A stretch of DNA of 64,000 nucleotides from Nocardioides cavernae (GCF_016907475.1 NZ_JAFBCA010000001.1:1054001-1118000); one strand, 5' to 3'. Shown: positions 27,829-37,043, counted from the stretch's first letter. The notes: generated from the letters alone by a model not told the origin. A program made the numbers and translations.

Positions 27829-28662
27829 GTGAGCACCACGACCGAGGCGACGAGACCGTGGTGGCGACTCCGGGACACGCCCGTCCCGGGTGGCGTGCCC
27901 GACCTGGCGAAGGCGCTGCTGTGGACCGAGCTCGCGCTCGTGCTGCTCGTCTCGCTCGGCCGGAGCGCGGTCTACTCGATCGTCAGCATCGTCTCGGCAC
28001 TCACCGCCCCGGGACCGCTGTCGTCGCAGGCGGCCAACCTGAACAACTCCCTCGCCCCCGACCGGCCGTGGCTCGACCTGACCTACCAGCTGCTGCGGGT
28101 CGCCTTTGCGCTCGTGCCGGTGGCATTGGCGGCGTACCTGCTGGTGCGCTCCGGCAGCAGGCTCAAGGACGTCTGGGCACGTGACGGGGGCTGGAGCACC
28201 CTCGGCGACTGGGGGCGCGGCGCCCTGCTGGCGGCCGGCGTCGGCTCGGTCGGCGTGGTCTTCTACCTCGCGACCTTCGCGCTCGGCACCAACCTGACGG
28301 TCGTCGCCCAGTCGTTGCCGGGGGAGTGGTGGCGGGTGCCGGTGCTGGTGCTGGCGGCCGCGCAGAACGCCGTGCTGGAGGAGTTCATCGTCCTCGGCTT
28401 CGTGCAGGTGCGGTTGCGCCAGATCGGGTTCGGCGACACCGCCGCCATCGGACTGGCGGCCCTCCTGCGCGGCAGCTACCACCTCTACCAGGGGCTCGGC
28501 GGCTTCATCGGCAACCTCGCGATGGGGCTGCTGTTCGGCTGGCTCTTCCGCCGCTGGGGGCGGGTGATGCCGTTCGTGGTCGCCCACACGCTGCTCGACG
28601 TGGGCGCGTTCGTGGGGTACGCCGTGCTCGCCGGGCGGGTCGACTGGCTGCCGACCCTGTGA
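27829..28662 (+). CDS. CPBP-family intramembrane glutamic endopeptidase
   Basis: This 277-aa membrane protein has about seven hydrophobic helices. The ABI/CPBP core is visible: EEFIVLGFVQVRL (motif 1 Glu-Glu), then SYHLYQGLGG and a late VAHTLLDVG helix (His/Asp). Motif 1 departs from the usual EExxxR spacing. Members process membrane-anchored substrates or act as bacteriocin-immunity factors. The start is GTG 27829. A short GC hairpin separates it from the convergent metzincin gene. Confidence 0.82.
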   Translation: MSTTTEATRPWWRLRDTPVPGGVPDLAKALLWTELALVLLVSLGRSAVYSIVSIVSALTAPGPLSSQAANLNNSLAPDRPWLDLTYQLLRVAFALVPVALAAYLLVRSGSRLKDVWARDGGWSTLGDWGRGALLAAGVGSVGVVFYLATFALGTNLTVVAQSLPGEWWRVPVLVLAAAQNAVLEEFIVLGFVQVRLRQIGFGDTAAIGLAALLRGSYHLYQGLGGFIGNLAMGLLFGWLFRRWGRVMPFVVAHTLLDVGAFVGYAVLAGRVDWLPTL

Positions 28663-28678
28663 CCCGCCCGGCGGCGGG
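28663..28678. terminator. Short GC hairpin between convergent genes
   Basis: CCCGCC, loop CGGC, GGCGGG, placed in the 19-bp gap between the CPBP protease and metzincin stops. Confidence 0.55.
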
Positions 28679-28681
28679 CGG

Positions 28682-30559
28682 TCAGCGGCGGATCTTGATG
28701 CTCTTCGAGCTCGTCCGGGCCTTCTCGTAGCCCTTCTTCTTGGCCGTCACACGGACCGAGATCTTCTTGCCGCGGTCCTTGGCGCGGACGCGGTAGGTCG
28801 CCTTCTTGGCGCCCTTGATCTTCTTCCCGTTCTTCAGCCACTGGTAGCGCACCTTGACGCTCTTCTTGGCGGGCTTGGGCTTCCAGCCCTTCACCTTGAC
28901 CGAGAGCACCCGGCCGGCGCGCGGCACGCCGCGGAGCTTGGGCCGCTTCGTGCGGAACAGCGCCTTGCCGACCACGACGGACGCATCCGGAGCGGCGACC
29001 GTCGCGTAGAACGGCGCGGAGCCGAGCACCTGCAGCGTGAGGGTCTTGCCGATGTCACGACGTCCCAGCTTGAAGGTGCTCGCCGTGGCGCCGGGGACGG
29101 CGACGCCGTCGAGCCACCACTGGTAGCTCAGGTTGACGGCCGGCGACCACGCCGTCGACGTCGCCTCCGCGGTGCCCTTGAAGCGGGGGCGTCCGGCGAT
29201 GGCGGCCGTGCCCGGGTAGATCTGCGACTGGCGGTAGCCAGCGACGGCCGCCATCTGCTCGTTGATCGCCTGCACGTTGTTGGTGGCCCCAGTGCCCTGG
29301 ACGCGCCCGTTGTAGGCGACGTTGGGGTTGGAGAAGTAGCCGATCCGGGTGCAGTTGACCTGGGCGCGGACGCACTGGTCGTAGTAGGCCATCACCGTGA
29401 TCGTCTGTGCGGCCACGTCGACGTAGCCGCGGGCGTAGGGCTTCCCCTCGGTCGGCGGCTGGAACGCCCCGGCGTCGTGGTGGGCGCTGAGGTTGTGCCC
29501 GACCTCGTGGGCGAACGCGCGGAACTCGGTGGCGCAGGCGGCGGCGTAGACGACCGACCAGGCGGCGTACTGCGGGTCGTACTGCGGGTCCGTGCCGCCG
29601 AGGTAGGCGATGCCGCACGACGCGCCGCCCGGCACGCTGCCGGCCAGCCAGAGGCTGACCAGGTCGGCGTGGGTCTCCTCGCGCAGCGCCTGTGCCTCGT
29701 CGAAGATGCCGTCGCCTGGCGTGCCGAGCGCCTTGAGGTTGGTGACCAGGTCGGCGGACTGCGTCGCGGCGACCTGGCGGGTGCCCACCAGCCGCACCCG
29801 GGTGCCCACGCCGGAGCTGGCGAAGGCCTCGTTGGTCTGGGTGATGCCCAGCGCGAACTGGGCCTCCATCGCGGGCTGCCCCATCTGCGCGACCAGCTGC
29901 GCGGGGTAGACGATGGCGATGTCGACCGTGTCGGGCGCGTCTGCGGCAGCGATCGGCGCCCGTGCGTCGGCGCTTCCAGCGGTGTCGCGCTGCGCGCGCG
30001 GCTGCGTGCCGTGGTCGTGGGACTCGGCCTTGCCCGGACGCTCGGGAACGATGACGTCGTCGCCGCCCGGCGGGTCGCCCGCCTCGTTGACGACGTAGTC
30101 GCCCTCGGGCGTGCTGTGCACCTCGTAGGTGCCGTGCTCGACGGAGGCGACGTTGATGTGGGTGACCCCGCCGACCACGACACCGGTGACGCTGCCCTTC
30201 TCGCCGATGATGCCGCCGGACCACGACGTGATCCCCGCGGCGTCGGTGCGCCGGTCGACGGCGGCGGTGACGGTGGTGTCGTCGAACAGCGCGAGGCTGA
30301 TGCGGTCGCCGGTGCGTACGGCGTCGAGCGCGGCGGCGTCGACGTCGACGGCACGCGATCGCTCACCGCCGGGAGCCTCGGCGTCGGCGGTCGTGCGGGC
30401 GGCCGATGCCGGGCTGAGCAGGTCCACGGGGCGGCGGTCGTCCTGCGACGCGGTGGCCATGGTGACGGGCGCCGCGGTGGCGGCCAGTGCGAGGACGCAC
30501 AGGCCGGCGACGCCGACGAGTGTCCTGCTGGTGCTCCTGGTGGGCACGGTGATGGGCAT
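28682..30559 (-). CDS. Secreted reprolysin-like (metzincin) zinc protease with C-terminal Ig-like repeats
   Basis: This 625-aa exported protein has a signal peptide (about 1-38), a propeptide, a catalytic domain with H351-E-V-G-H355-N-L-S-A-H-H361-D, and two basic Ig-like repeats at the C-terminus (LSYQWWLDGVAVPGA and VRYQWLKNGKKIKGA). Metzincins normally have Gly where S358 stands. It is probably an extracellular protease bound to the wall by the Lys-rich repeats (inference). The start is ATG 30559. Confidence 0.86.
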   Translation of the reverse strand: MPITVPTRSTSRTLVGVAGLCVLALAATAAPVTMATASQDDRRPVDLLSPASAARTTADAEAPGGERSRAVDVDAAALDAVRTGDRISLALFDDTTVTAAVDRRTDAAGITSWSGGIIGEKGSVTGVVVGGVTHINVASVEHGTYEVHSTPEGDYVVNEAGDPPGGDDVIVPERPGKAESHDHGTQPRAQRDTAGSADARAPIAAADAPDTVDIAIVYPAQLVAQMGQPAMEAQFALGITQTNEAFASSGVGTRVRLVGTRQVAATQSADLVTNLKALGTPGDGIFDEAQALREETHADLVSLWLAGSVPGGASCGIAYLGGTDPQYDPQYAAWSVVYAAACATEFRAFAHEVGHNLSAHHDAGAFQPPTEGKPYARGYVDVAAQTITVMAYYDQCVRAQVNCTRIGYFSNPNVAYNGRVQGTGATNNVQAINEQMAAVAGYRQSQIYPGTAAIAGRPRFKGTAEATSTAWSPAVNLSYQWWLDGVAVPGATASTFKLGRRDIGKTLTLQVLGSAPFYATVAAPDASVVVGKALFRTKRPKLRGVPRAGRVLSVKVKGWKPKPAKKSVKVRYQWLKNGKKIKGAKKATYRVRAKDRGKKISVRVTAKKKGYEKARTSSKSIKIRR

Positions 30560-30625
30560 GGAGTCCCCCCTCTCTCTGGACCCCTACCTCCCCCGGGTGG
30601 CCGTGCCCAAACCAGGACGGGGGAA

Positions 30626-31063
30626 CTACTCGCCCGTCTCGACCTCCTCGCGCTGCTGCTCCTCGGCGAGGACCGGGCGGCGGCGGCCCAGGAGGCCGCC
30701 CGCCCACAGCGCCCAGAGGACGAGCACGGGCTGGAAGAAGAGGCGGGTGAGGCGGGCGCGGTCGCTGTCGAGGCCGAACGCGGGGGTGCCCTCGACGTAC
30801 TGCGCGATGTTGCCCGGGAAGATCGCCACGAAGAAGGCCGCCAGCAGCGCACCGACGGTGCGCCGGTGCCGCGGCAGCGCGACGAACGCCCCGCCCAGCG
30901 CGACCTCCACGACGCCGGAGCCGAGCACGGTGAGGTCCTCGTCGACCGGGAACCAGTCCGGCACCTGGGCCCGGAACTCCTCGCGCTGCGTGGTGAGGTG
31001 CAGCACACCTGCGGTCACCATGAAGCCGCCGAGGACGATGCGGCCGAGGGTCTGTGCCTTCAT
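30626..31063 (-). CDS. DoxX-family membrane protein
   Basis: This 145-aa protein has four transmembrane helices and the DoxX look: IVLGGFMVTAGVLHLTT at the start, GSGVVEVALGGAFVALPRHR in the middle and PVLVLWALW near the end. DoxX relatives are quinone or redox-linked integral membrane proteins. ATG 31063 lies 22 bp before the next minus-strand gene upstream ends, so it may belong to one transcript with the oxidase at 31086-32513. Confidence 0.8.
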   Translation of the reverse strand: MKAQTLGRIVLGGFMVTAGVLHLTTQREEFRAQVPDWFPVDEDLTVLGSGVVEVALGGAFVALPRHRRTVGALLAAFFVAIFPGNIAQYVEGTPAFGLDSDRARLTRLFFQPVLVLWALWAGGLLGRRRPVLAEEQQREEVETGE

Positions 31064-31085
31064 GCCTGCAGCCTAGGGCGGGTCC

Positions 31086-32513
31086 CTACTGGGTGGGTGG
31101 GACGAGGACGCCCGGGTTCATCAGCCCGGCCGGGTCGAGCGCGTGCTTGAGGGCGCGCATGAGGTCGACCTCGACGTCGGACTTGTACGACGCTGCGGCC
31201 ACCACCTTGGTGCGGCCGAGCCCGTGCTCCGCGCTGATCGACCCCGCCTCGCGGGCCACCGAGTCGTAGATGGCGGCGGTCAGGTCGGCCGCCGCGGCAC
31301 GCAGCGCGTCGTCGTCGCTGCGGTCGTCGGCCAGGGGCGCGTTGAGGTTGTAGTGGAGGTTGCCGTCGCCGACGTGGCCGTAGGTCACCAGCCGCACGCC
31401 CGGGCAGACCTCCTGCAGGCGCGGCCCGATCGTGGTCGCCCACTCCGCGAGCCGGGCGATCGGCAGGGTGACGTCGTGCTTGAGCGTCGCGCCCTCGACC
31501 TTCTGCACCTCCGAGATGCCCTCCCGCAGGGCCCACAGGGCCGAACGCTGCGCGGGGCTGCCGGCGATCGCCGCGTCGACGGCGGTGCCGGCCTCGACGG
31601 CCTCGCCGAGCAGCGACTCCAGGGTCTCGTCGAGCCCGGTGTCGGAGGCGGACCCGGCGAGCTCGACCAGGACGTACCAGTCGCTCGGCTCGCCCAGCGG
31701 GTCGCTCGCACCGGGCAGGTGGGCGAGCACGAGGTCGATGGCCTGCCGGTTGGCGATCTCGAACGTCGACAGGTGCACGCCGGCGTGCTGCTGGGCCAGG
31801 CCGAGCAGGGAGACCGCGGCGTCGACGGACGGCACGGCCACCCAGGCAGTGGCGTGCCGCGGAGTGGCCGGGAAGAGCCGCAGCACGGCTCCGGTGATGA
31901 CGCCGAGCGTGCCCTCCGCGCCGACGAACAGCTGCGTGAGGTCGTAGCCGGTGTTGTCCTTGCGGAGCCCGCGCAGCCCGTCCCAGACCCGGCCGTCGGG
32001 CAGCACGACCTCGAGGCCGAGCACGAGCTCGCGGGTCATGCCGTAGCGCAGCACCGCGGTGCCGCCGGCGTTGGTCGAGAGGTTGCCGCCGATCGTGCAG
32101 CTGCCCTCGGAACCCAGCGACATCGGGAAGAGCCGGTCGACCTTCTCGGCCGCGGCCTGCACGTCGGCCAGCACGACGCCGGCGTCGACGGTGACGGTGC
32201 CGGCGACCGGGTCGACCTCGCGCACCCGGCGCATCCGGCCGAGGGAGAGCACGACCTGGCTGCCCGACGCGTCGGGCACCCCGCCGCCGACCAGCCCGGT
32301 GTTGCCGCCCTGCGGCACGACCGCCACGCCCGCCCCGGCACAGGCCGCGACGACCGCGGCCACCTCCTCGGTCGAGCCCGGCCGCACCACTGCGAGGGCC
32401 CGCCCGGCGTGGGTGCCGGTCCAGTCGACGACGTACGCCGCGACGTCGGCGTCCTCGGTCAGGACGTGGTCGGCGCCGATGCTCGTGCGCAGCTGGTCGA
32501 GCAGGTCGTCCAT
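31086..32513 (-). CDS. FAD-linked 2-hydroxyacid oxidase/dehydrogenase (GlcD/D-lactate dehydrogenase type)
   Basis: This 475-aa flavoprotein has the PCMH FAD-binding domain (VVPQGGNTGLVGGGVPDASG near residue 65, LGSEGSCTIGGNLSTNAGG near 130) and the C-terminal FAD-oxidase domain ending in the YGHVGDGNLHYN and EHGLGRTK motifs. It oxidises a 2-hydroxyacid (glycolate or D-lactate class) to a 2-oxoacid. The start is ATG 32513. An AEC-family carrier lies just upstream on the same strand, and two more 2-hydroxyacid enzymes follow within 3 kb. Confidence 0.92.
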   Translation of the reverse strand: MDDLLDQLRTSIGADHVLTEDADVAAYVVDWTGTHAGRALAVVRPGSTEEVAAVVAACAGAGVAVVPQGGNTGLVGGGVPDASGSQVVLSLGRMRRVREVDPVAGTVTVDAGVVLADVQAAAEKVDRLFPMSLGSEGSCTIGGNLSTNAGGTAVLRYGMTRELVLGLEVVLPDGRVWDGLRGLRKDNTGYDLTQLFVGAEGTLGVITGAVLRLFPATPRHATAWVAVPSVDAAVSLLGLAQQHAGVHLSTFEIANRQAIDLVLAHLPGASDPLGEPSDWYVLVELAGSASDTGLDETLESLLGEAVEAGTAVDAAIAGSPAQRSALWALREGISEVQKVEGATLKHDVTLPIARLAEWATTIGPRLQEVCPGVRLVTYGHVGDGNLHYNLNAPLADDRSDDDALRAAAADLTAAIYDSVAREAGSISAEHGLGRTKVVAAASYKSDVEVDLMRALKHALDPAGLMNPGVLVPPTQ

Positions 32514-32545
32514 GGTTCTCCTCTGATCGGGTGGGGGGGTGCGGG

Positions 32546-33457
32546 TCAGCCCAGCAGCACGGCGACGAGCAGCGCCACGGGCAGCGAGGCGAGGGTGGTC
32601 ACCAGGATGGTCTCCCGCGAGACATCCTCTCCGACGCGGTAGCGGGTGGCGTGCAGGAAGATGTTCTGCGCGGTCGGCAGGGCCGCGGTGATGACGACGC
32701 CGAGCAGCACACGGTCGTCGAGGCCGAGGGCCAGTCCGACCAGCCAGGCGACCAGCGGCATGACGGCCATCTTGAGGACCGTCGCGAGGACGACCTCGCC
32801 GTTGTGGCCGGCCCGGCCGATCGGCGGGCTCAGCCTCAGCGCGGCGCCGTACGACATCAGCATCAGCGGGATTGCCGCACCGGCCAGCATCTCCAGCGGC
32901 GACAGGAGCGCGGCCGGCAGCCGCCAGCCGGTGGTCGCGAGCACCAGGCCGACGACGGCGGAGATCGTGAGCGGGTTGGTGACCAGCCGTCGGAACGCCG
33001 GGCCCACACCCTCGCCGCGGCCGGTGATCCGGTCGAGCATGATCAGCGCCGCCGGCTGCACGAGGAGCATCTGCACGAGCAGGGTCGGTACGACGACGGT
33101 GATGTCGCCGACGACGTAGGCCGCGATGGCGATGCCGAGGTTGCCCGCGTTGACGTAGGACGACGACAGCGCGCCGAGGAGCAGCGAGCCGGTGTCGAGG
33201 CCCCAGCGCAGCCGCGCGATGACGACGTACGCGACGAAGCAGGCCCCGAGCGAGACGGTCGAGGCGACGAGGTTGGCCGCCGCCGTCTCGAGGTGGACCT
33301 GGCTGATCGTGACGACCATGAGGGCGGGGGAGGCGACGAAGAACGCGATCTCGCCGAGGGTGCGCTGCGAGCGACGGTCGAGCACGCCGACGTGGGCGAG
33401 CGCTGCACCGGCGGCGATGACGACGAGGATCGTGGTGAAGCCGATCAGCAGGCCCAT
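32546..33457 (-). CDS. AEC (auxin efflux carrier) family transporter
   Basis: This 303-aa protein has about ten transmembrane helices, the N-terminal G(F/L)TT-type opening helix, and the central SSSYVNAGNLGIAI motif typical of AEC/bile-acid-fold carriers. Bacterial members move organic acids such as malate or lactate. It is transcribed ahead of the FAD-linked 2-hydroxyacid oxidase (32-bp gap), so it probably imports or exports that acid. It is divergent from the D-2-hydroxyacid dehydrogenase gene. Confidence 0.86.
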   Translation of the reverse strand: MGLLIGFTTILVVIAAGAALAHVGVLDRRSQRTLGEIAFFVASPALMVVTISQVHLETAAANLVASTVSLGACFVAYVVIARLRWGLDTGSLLLGALSSSYVNAGNLGIAIAAYVVGDITVVVPTLLVQMLLVQPAALIMLDRITGRGEGVGPAFRRLVTNPLTISAVVGLVLATTGWRLPAALLSPLEMLAGAAIPLMLMSYGAALRLSPPIGRAGHNGEVVLATVLKMAVMPLVAWLVGLALGLDDRVLLGVVITAALPTAQNIFLHATRYRVGEDVSRETILVTTLASLPVALLVAVLLG

Positions 33458-33492
33458 GGGTGCTCGCTCCTCTCGCTCCGGTCGTGGGTGGG

Positions 33493-33504
33493 TATCGCGC
33501 GATA
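33493..33504. promoter_or_regulatory. 12-bp palindrome in the divergent promoter
   Basis: TATCGCGCGATA sits between the AEC carrier and the 2-hydroxyacid dehydrogenase. It is a plausible binding site for a dimeric regulator controlling both directions, but no regulator is encoded next to it. Confidence 0.4.
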
Positions 33505-33552
33505 GCGAGGTCGACTTGGACGCCGCGACCGCCGCCCGGCAAGGATGGCGTG

Positions 33553-34485
33553 GTGACCACCGACACCCAGCACCCGGTCCGTGTCGTCCAGCTCGGCGGG
33601 CTCATGCCCTTCGTGCGCGAGTGGCTGTCGGAGCGGTACGCCGCCCCGCAGCGGGAGGACCTCGGAGACCCGGCGGGTGTCGCGGTCGCCGTGGTCGGTG
33701 GCGGTGCGCGGGCCGGCGCGGAGGAGATGGACGCCCTGCCCGACCTGCGGGCGATCGTGAACTTCGGCGTCGGCTACGACAACGTCGACGTGGCCGAGGC
33801 GCAGCGCCGCGGCATCGTCGTCTCCAACACCCCCGACGTGCTCACCGACGCCGTTGCCGACCTGGCGGCCTTCCTGGTCGTCGACGTGCTGCGCGGCATC
33901 ACGGCCGCCGACCGGTTCGTGCGCAGCGGTGCGTGGGCGCGCGGCGAGAAGATGCCGCTGACCCGCGACGTGCGAGGCGCGGTCGTCGGCGTGCTCGGCA
34001 TGGGCCGGATCGGAACCGCAGCGGCCGAGCGGCTCGAGGCCTTCGGTGCCGAGATCCACTACCACTCGCGCAGCCCCAAGGACGTCGCGTGGACCTACCA
34101 CGACAGCCCGGTCGCCCTGGCCGCGGCGAGCGACGTGCTGGTGGTGCTGACGCCGGGTGGCGCCGGGACCGACGGGCTCGTGGACGCCGCCGTCCTGGAC
34201 GCGCTCGGCCCCGAGGGCTACCTGGTGAACGTCGCCCGCGGCTCGGTCGTGGACGAGGACGCGCTGGTCGCTGCGCTCGAGGCCGGTCGCATCGCCGGTG
34301 CCGGGCTGGACGTGTTCGCCGACGAGCCGCGCGTGCCCGCGGCCCTCCTGGAGCGCGACGACGTCGTGCTGCTGCCCCACGTCGGCAGCGCGACCGTCGA
34401 GACCCGCGAGGCGATGGGCCGGCTCGTGCTCGACAACGTCGACGCGTTCCTCGAGCGCGGCGAGCTGGTGACCCCGGTCGGCTGA
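33553..34485 (+). CDS. D-isomer-specific 2-hydroxyacid dehydrogenase
   Basis: This 310-aa NAD(P)-dependent dehydrogenase has the Rossmann motif GVLGMGRIGTAAAERLEAFG, the catalytic Arg region LVNVARGSVVDEDAL, and the late Glu/His pair LDVFADEPRVP and LLPHVGS. Family members reduce glyoxylate or hydroxypyruvate, or oxidise D-2-hydroxyacids. GTG 33553 is chosen because AAGGA lies 7 nt upstream; GTG 33550 is equally possible. Its neighbours are two 2-hydroxyacid oxidases. Confidence 0.9.
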   Translation: MTTDTQHPVRVVQLGGLMPFVREWLSERYAAPQREDLGDPAGVAVAVVGGGARAGAEEMDALPDLRAIVNFGVGYDNVDVAEAQRRGIVVSNTPDVLTDAVADLAAFLVVDVLRGITAADRFVRSGAWARGEKMPLTRDVRGAVVGVLGMGRIGTAAAERLEAFGAEIHYHSRSPKDVAWTYHDSPVALAAASDVLVVLTPGGAGTDGLVDAAVLDALGPEGYLVNVARGSVVDEDALVAALEAGRIAGAGLDVFADEPRVPAALLERDDVVLLPHVGSATVETREAMGRLVLDNVDAFLERGELVTPVG

Positions 34486-34501
34486 GCGGCCCCGGTTCCG
34501 A

Positions 34502-34550
34502 GGTCGAGTGCGCACCCCCTCCGTGACTGCTACCGCGAGCGCACTCGACC
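34502..34550. terminator. 12-bp inverted repeat between convergent genes
   Basis: GGTCGAGTGCGC (34502-34513) and its exact complement (34539-34550) around a 25-nt loop, in the 74-bp gap between the convergent 2-hydroxyacid dehydrogenase and FMN oxidase genes. The long loop is unusual for a simple terminator. Confidence 0.6.
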
Positions 34551-34559
34551 CGGGGGACC

Positions 34560-35792
34560 TCATCGGTCCCGCAGCCGGGCGTGCTCGGGGGTGAGGTGGG
34601 CCAGCGTGGGCGTGCCGAGCATGCCCATCGCGCGCCGCATCTCGTCGGTGAGGACGTCGAGCACATGGGTCACGCCGCGCTGCCCGCCGACCATGAGGCC
34701 GTAGAGGTAGGCACGTCCCACCATCACCCCGGTGGCGCCGAGCGCGACTGCCGCGACGACGTCACCGCCGCTGCGGACGCCCGAGTCGACGTACACCTCC
34801 GCGCGACCGGCGACCGCCTCGACGACGGCGGGCAGCAGCTCGAACGGCACCGGGGCGCGGTCGAGCTGTCGACCACCGTGGTTGGACAGCACGATCGCGT
34901 CCGCGCCGGCCCCGACCGCGGCGACGGCGTCGACGACGGACTGGACGCCCTTGACGACGACCGGGCCGCCCCACTCCTCGCGCAGCCAGGTGATGTCGGC
35001 GGGCCGGATCTCCTGCTCGCGCAGCTCGTTGGACATGCCCCACCGGGCGTGCGCGGAGCCCTCGGAGAACGTCGCGAAGCGCAGCGGCTGGGTGGTGAGG
35101 ATGTCGGCGACCCAGCCGGGGTGGCGGGCCATGCCGGCCATCGTCCGCGCCGTCAGCTGGGGCGGGATGGCGAAGCCGTTCTGCTTGCCCTTGCGCTTCA
35201 TGCCGGTGACGGTCGTGTCGATGGTGAGCACCAGCGCCTCGTAGCCCTGCTCGCGCGCCTCGTCGAGGTGCGCTCGGGTCACGGCACGGTCCTTCATCAG
35301 GTAGACCTGGAACCAGTTGCGGCCGCCCGGCGCCGCGCGCGCGACGTCGGTGATGGAGGTCGTGGCGTAGGTCGACAGGGTGTACGGCAGGCCGGCCTGC
35401 TCGGCCGCGACGGCCGCGGCGCGCTCGCCGGTGTGGTGGCTCAGCCGCGTGTAGCCGGTCGGTGCGAGGACGATCGGCGCCGCGGCGGATCGGCCCAGCA
35501 GGGTGGCGCTGGTGTCGGGCGCGGCGACCTGGCCGAAGGTCGTCGGCATGAGCTCGATGCGGTCGAAGGCGGCGCCGTTGCGGCGCATCGCGAGCTCGGA
35601 GTCGGAGCCGCCGGCGACGTAGTCCCAGACCGCGCCCGGCACGCGGCGCCGGGCCAGCCGCTCGACGTCGTCGACCGACAGGCAGCGCGACAGGCGACGT
35701 CGTACGGCATCGCGCTCGACGGGACGCGGTCGCAGGAACGGCTCGAGGTCCCGCCAGCGGGGGACCTGCCGACTGCTGCTGACCTGGCTCAT
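34560..35792 (-). CDS. FMN-dependent 2-hydroxyacid oxidase (lactate monooxygenase/dehydrogenase family)
   Basis: This 410-aa TIM-barrel flavoprotein has the active-site signature SNHGGRQLD (catalytic His, near residue 300), the FMN-phosphate region VYVDSGVRSGGDVVAAVALGA, and the N-terminal VWDYVAGGSDSE. It oxidises an L-2-hydroxyacid to a 2-oxoacid. ATG 35792 is chosen because GAGGAG sits 5 nt upstream; GTG 35795 is too close. It is divergent from the galactarate-type dehydratase, with a GntR-type operator in the shared 87-bp promoter. Confidence 0.9.
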   Translation of the reverse strand: MSQVSSSRQVPRWRDLEPFLRPRPVERDAVRRRLSRCLSVDDVERLARRRVPGAVWDYVAGGSDSELAMRRNGAAFDRIELMPTTFGQVAAPDTSATLLGRSAAAPIVLAPTGYTRLSHHTGERAAAVAAEQAGLPYTLSTYATTSITDVARAAPGGRNWFQVYLMKDRAVTRAHLDEAREQGYEALVLTIDTTVTGMKRKGKQNGFAIPPQLTARTMAGMARHPGWVADILTTQPLRFATFSEGSAHARWGMSNELREQEIRPADITWLREEWGGPVVVKGVQSVVDAVAAVGAGADAIVLSNHGGRQLDRAPVPFELLPAVVEAVAGRAEVYVDSGVRSGGDVVAAVALGATGVMVGRAYLYGLMVGGQRGVTHVLDVLTDEMRRAMGMLGTPTLAHLTPEHARLRDR

Positions 35793-35821
35793 CACGGCTC
35801 CTCACGAGTGGGGCTTGACGT

Positions 35822-35836
35822 ACTTGTGTAACAAGT
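35822..35836. promoter_or_regulatory. FadR/GntR-type operator
   Basis: ACTTGT-GTA-ACAAGT is a perfect inverted repeat that fits the FCD-GntR consensus TNGTNNNACNA. It lies in the divergent promoter between the FMN oxidase and the aldarate dehydratase, and the dehydratase is followed by a GntR regulator gene. A further ACAAGT half-site lies at about 35851. Confidence 0.8.
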
Positions 35837-35879
35837 TGCACACTCATCATACAAGTTCGTGACGACCCGAGGAACCCCC

Positions 35880-37043
35880 ATGACGCAGACCGCCACCCCG
35901 CCCTCCCAGGCCGTGCACAACAGCGCCGGCGACCGCATCCGCACGATCACGCTGTCGCACGTCGTGCTGCCGCTGCCCTACGCCGTCAGCGACGCCAAGG
36001 TGCTCACCGGCCGGCAGAAGCCGCTCACCGAGACCGTGATGCTCTTCGTCGAGCTCACCACCGAGCACGGCTTCGAGGGCATGGGCTTCAGCTACTCCAA
36101 GCGAGCGGGCGGCAAGGCGCAGTACGCCCACCTCAAGGAGATCATGGACGTCGCGATCGGCCAGGACCCGAGCGACATCGCCAAGATCTACGAGTCGCTC
36201 ATGTGGGCCGGTGCGTCCGTCGGCCGCTCCGGCGTCGCCACCCAGGCGGTCGCCGCGCTCGACGTCGCGCTGTACGACCTCAAGGCCCGCCGCGCCGGAC
36301 TGCCGCTCGCCAAGCTGCTCGGCGCGCACCGCGACTCGTGCCGCGTCTACAACACCTCCGGCGGCTTCCTCCAGGCCTCCGTCGAGGAGATCAAGGAGAA
36401 GGCCACCGCCTCCCTCGAGTCCGGCATCGGCGGCATCAAGATCAAGGTCGGCCAGCCCGACTGGCGCGAGGACCTGCGCCGGGTCGCCGCGCTGCGCGAG
36501 CACCTCGGTGACGGCCCGTTCATGGTCGACGCCAACCAGCAGTGGGACCGCGCCCGCGCCCGTCGGATGTGCCGCGAGCTCGAGCAGTTCGACCTGGTCT
36601 GGATCGAGGAGCCCCTCGACGCGTGGGACCACGTCGGCCACGCCGACCTGTCGCAGACCTTCGACACCCCCATCGCCACCGGCGAGATGCTGACCTCCGT
36701 GGCCGAGCACATGGGCCTCGTCGACGCCGGCTACCGCGGCATCGTGCAGCCGGATGCCCCGCGCATCGGGGGCATCACGCCGTTCCTCAAGTTCGCCACC
36801 CTCGCGGCGCACCACCGCCTCGACCTCGCGCCGCACTACGCGATGGAGATCCACCTCCACCTCGCGGCGACGTATCCCACCGAGCCGTGGGTCGAGCACT
36901 TCGAGTGGCTCAACCCGCTCTTCGAGGAGCGCATCGACATCCGCGACGGCCAGATCTTCGTGCCGGACCGTCCGGGCCTCGGCTTCACGCTCACCGAGCG
37001 GATGCGCTCGCTGACGCTGGAGACCGCTACCTTCTCGGCATGA
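35880..37043 (+). CDS. Galactarate/L-talarate dehydratase (enolase superfamily)
   Basis: This 387-aa enzyme closely resembles the Salmonella L-talarate/galactarate dehydratase as I recall that sequence: SDAKVLTGRQKPLTE near the start, FSYSKRAGG, KLLGAHRDS, GGIKIKVGQP (catalytic Lys pair), VDANQQWD, WIEEPLDA, ATGEMLT (metal ligands) and the late LAPHYAMEIHLHL (His). It should dehydrate galactarate or talarate to 5-dehydro-4-deoxyglucarate, which the kdgD gene near 52 kb can process. ATG 35880 follows GAGGA. Its TGA overlaps the GntR gene start. Confidence 0.9.
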   Translation: MTQTATPPSQAVHNSAGDRIRTITLSHVVLPLPYAVSDAKVLTGRQKPLTETVMLFVELTTEHGFEGMGFSYSKRAGGKAQYAHLKEIMDVAIGQDPSDIAKIYESLMWAGASVGRSGVATQAVAALDVALYDLKARRAGLPLAKLLGAHRDSCRVYNTSGGFLQASVEEIKEKATASLESGIGGIKIKVGQPDWREDLRRVAALREHLGDGPFMVDANQQWDRARARRMCRELEQFDLVWIEEPLDAWDHVGHADLSQTFDTPIATGEMLTSVAEHMGLVDAGYRGIVQPDAPRIGGITPFLKFATLAAHHRLDLAPHYAMEIHLHLAATYPTEPWVEHFEWLNPLFEERIDIRDGQIFVPDRPGLGFTLTERMRSLTLETATFSA

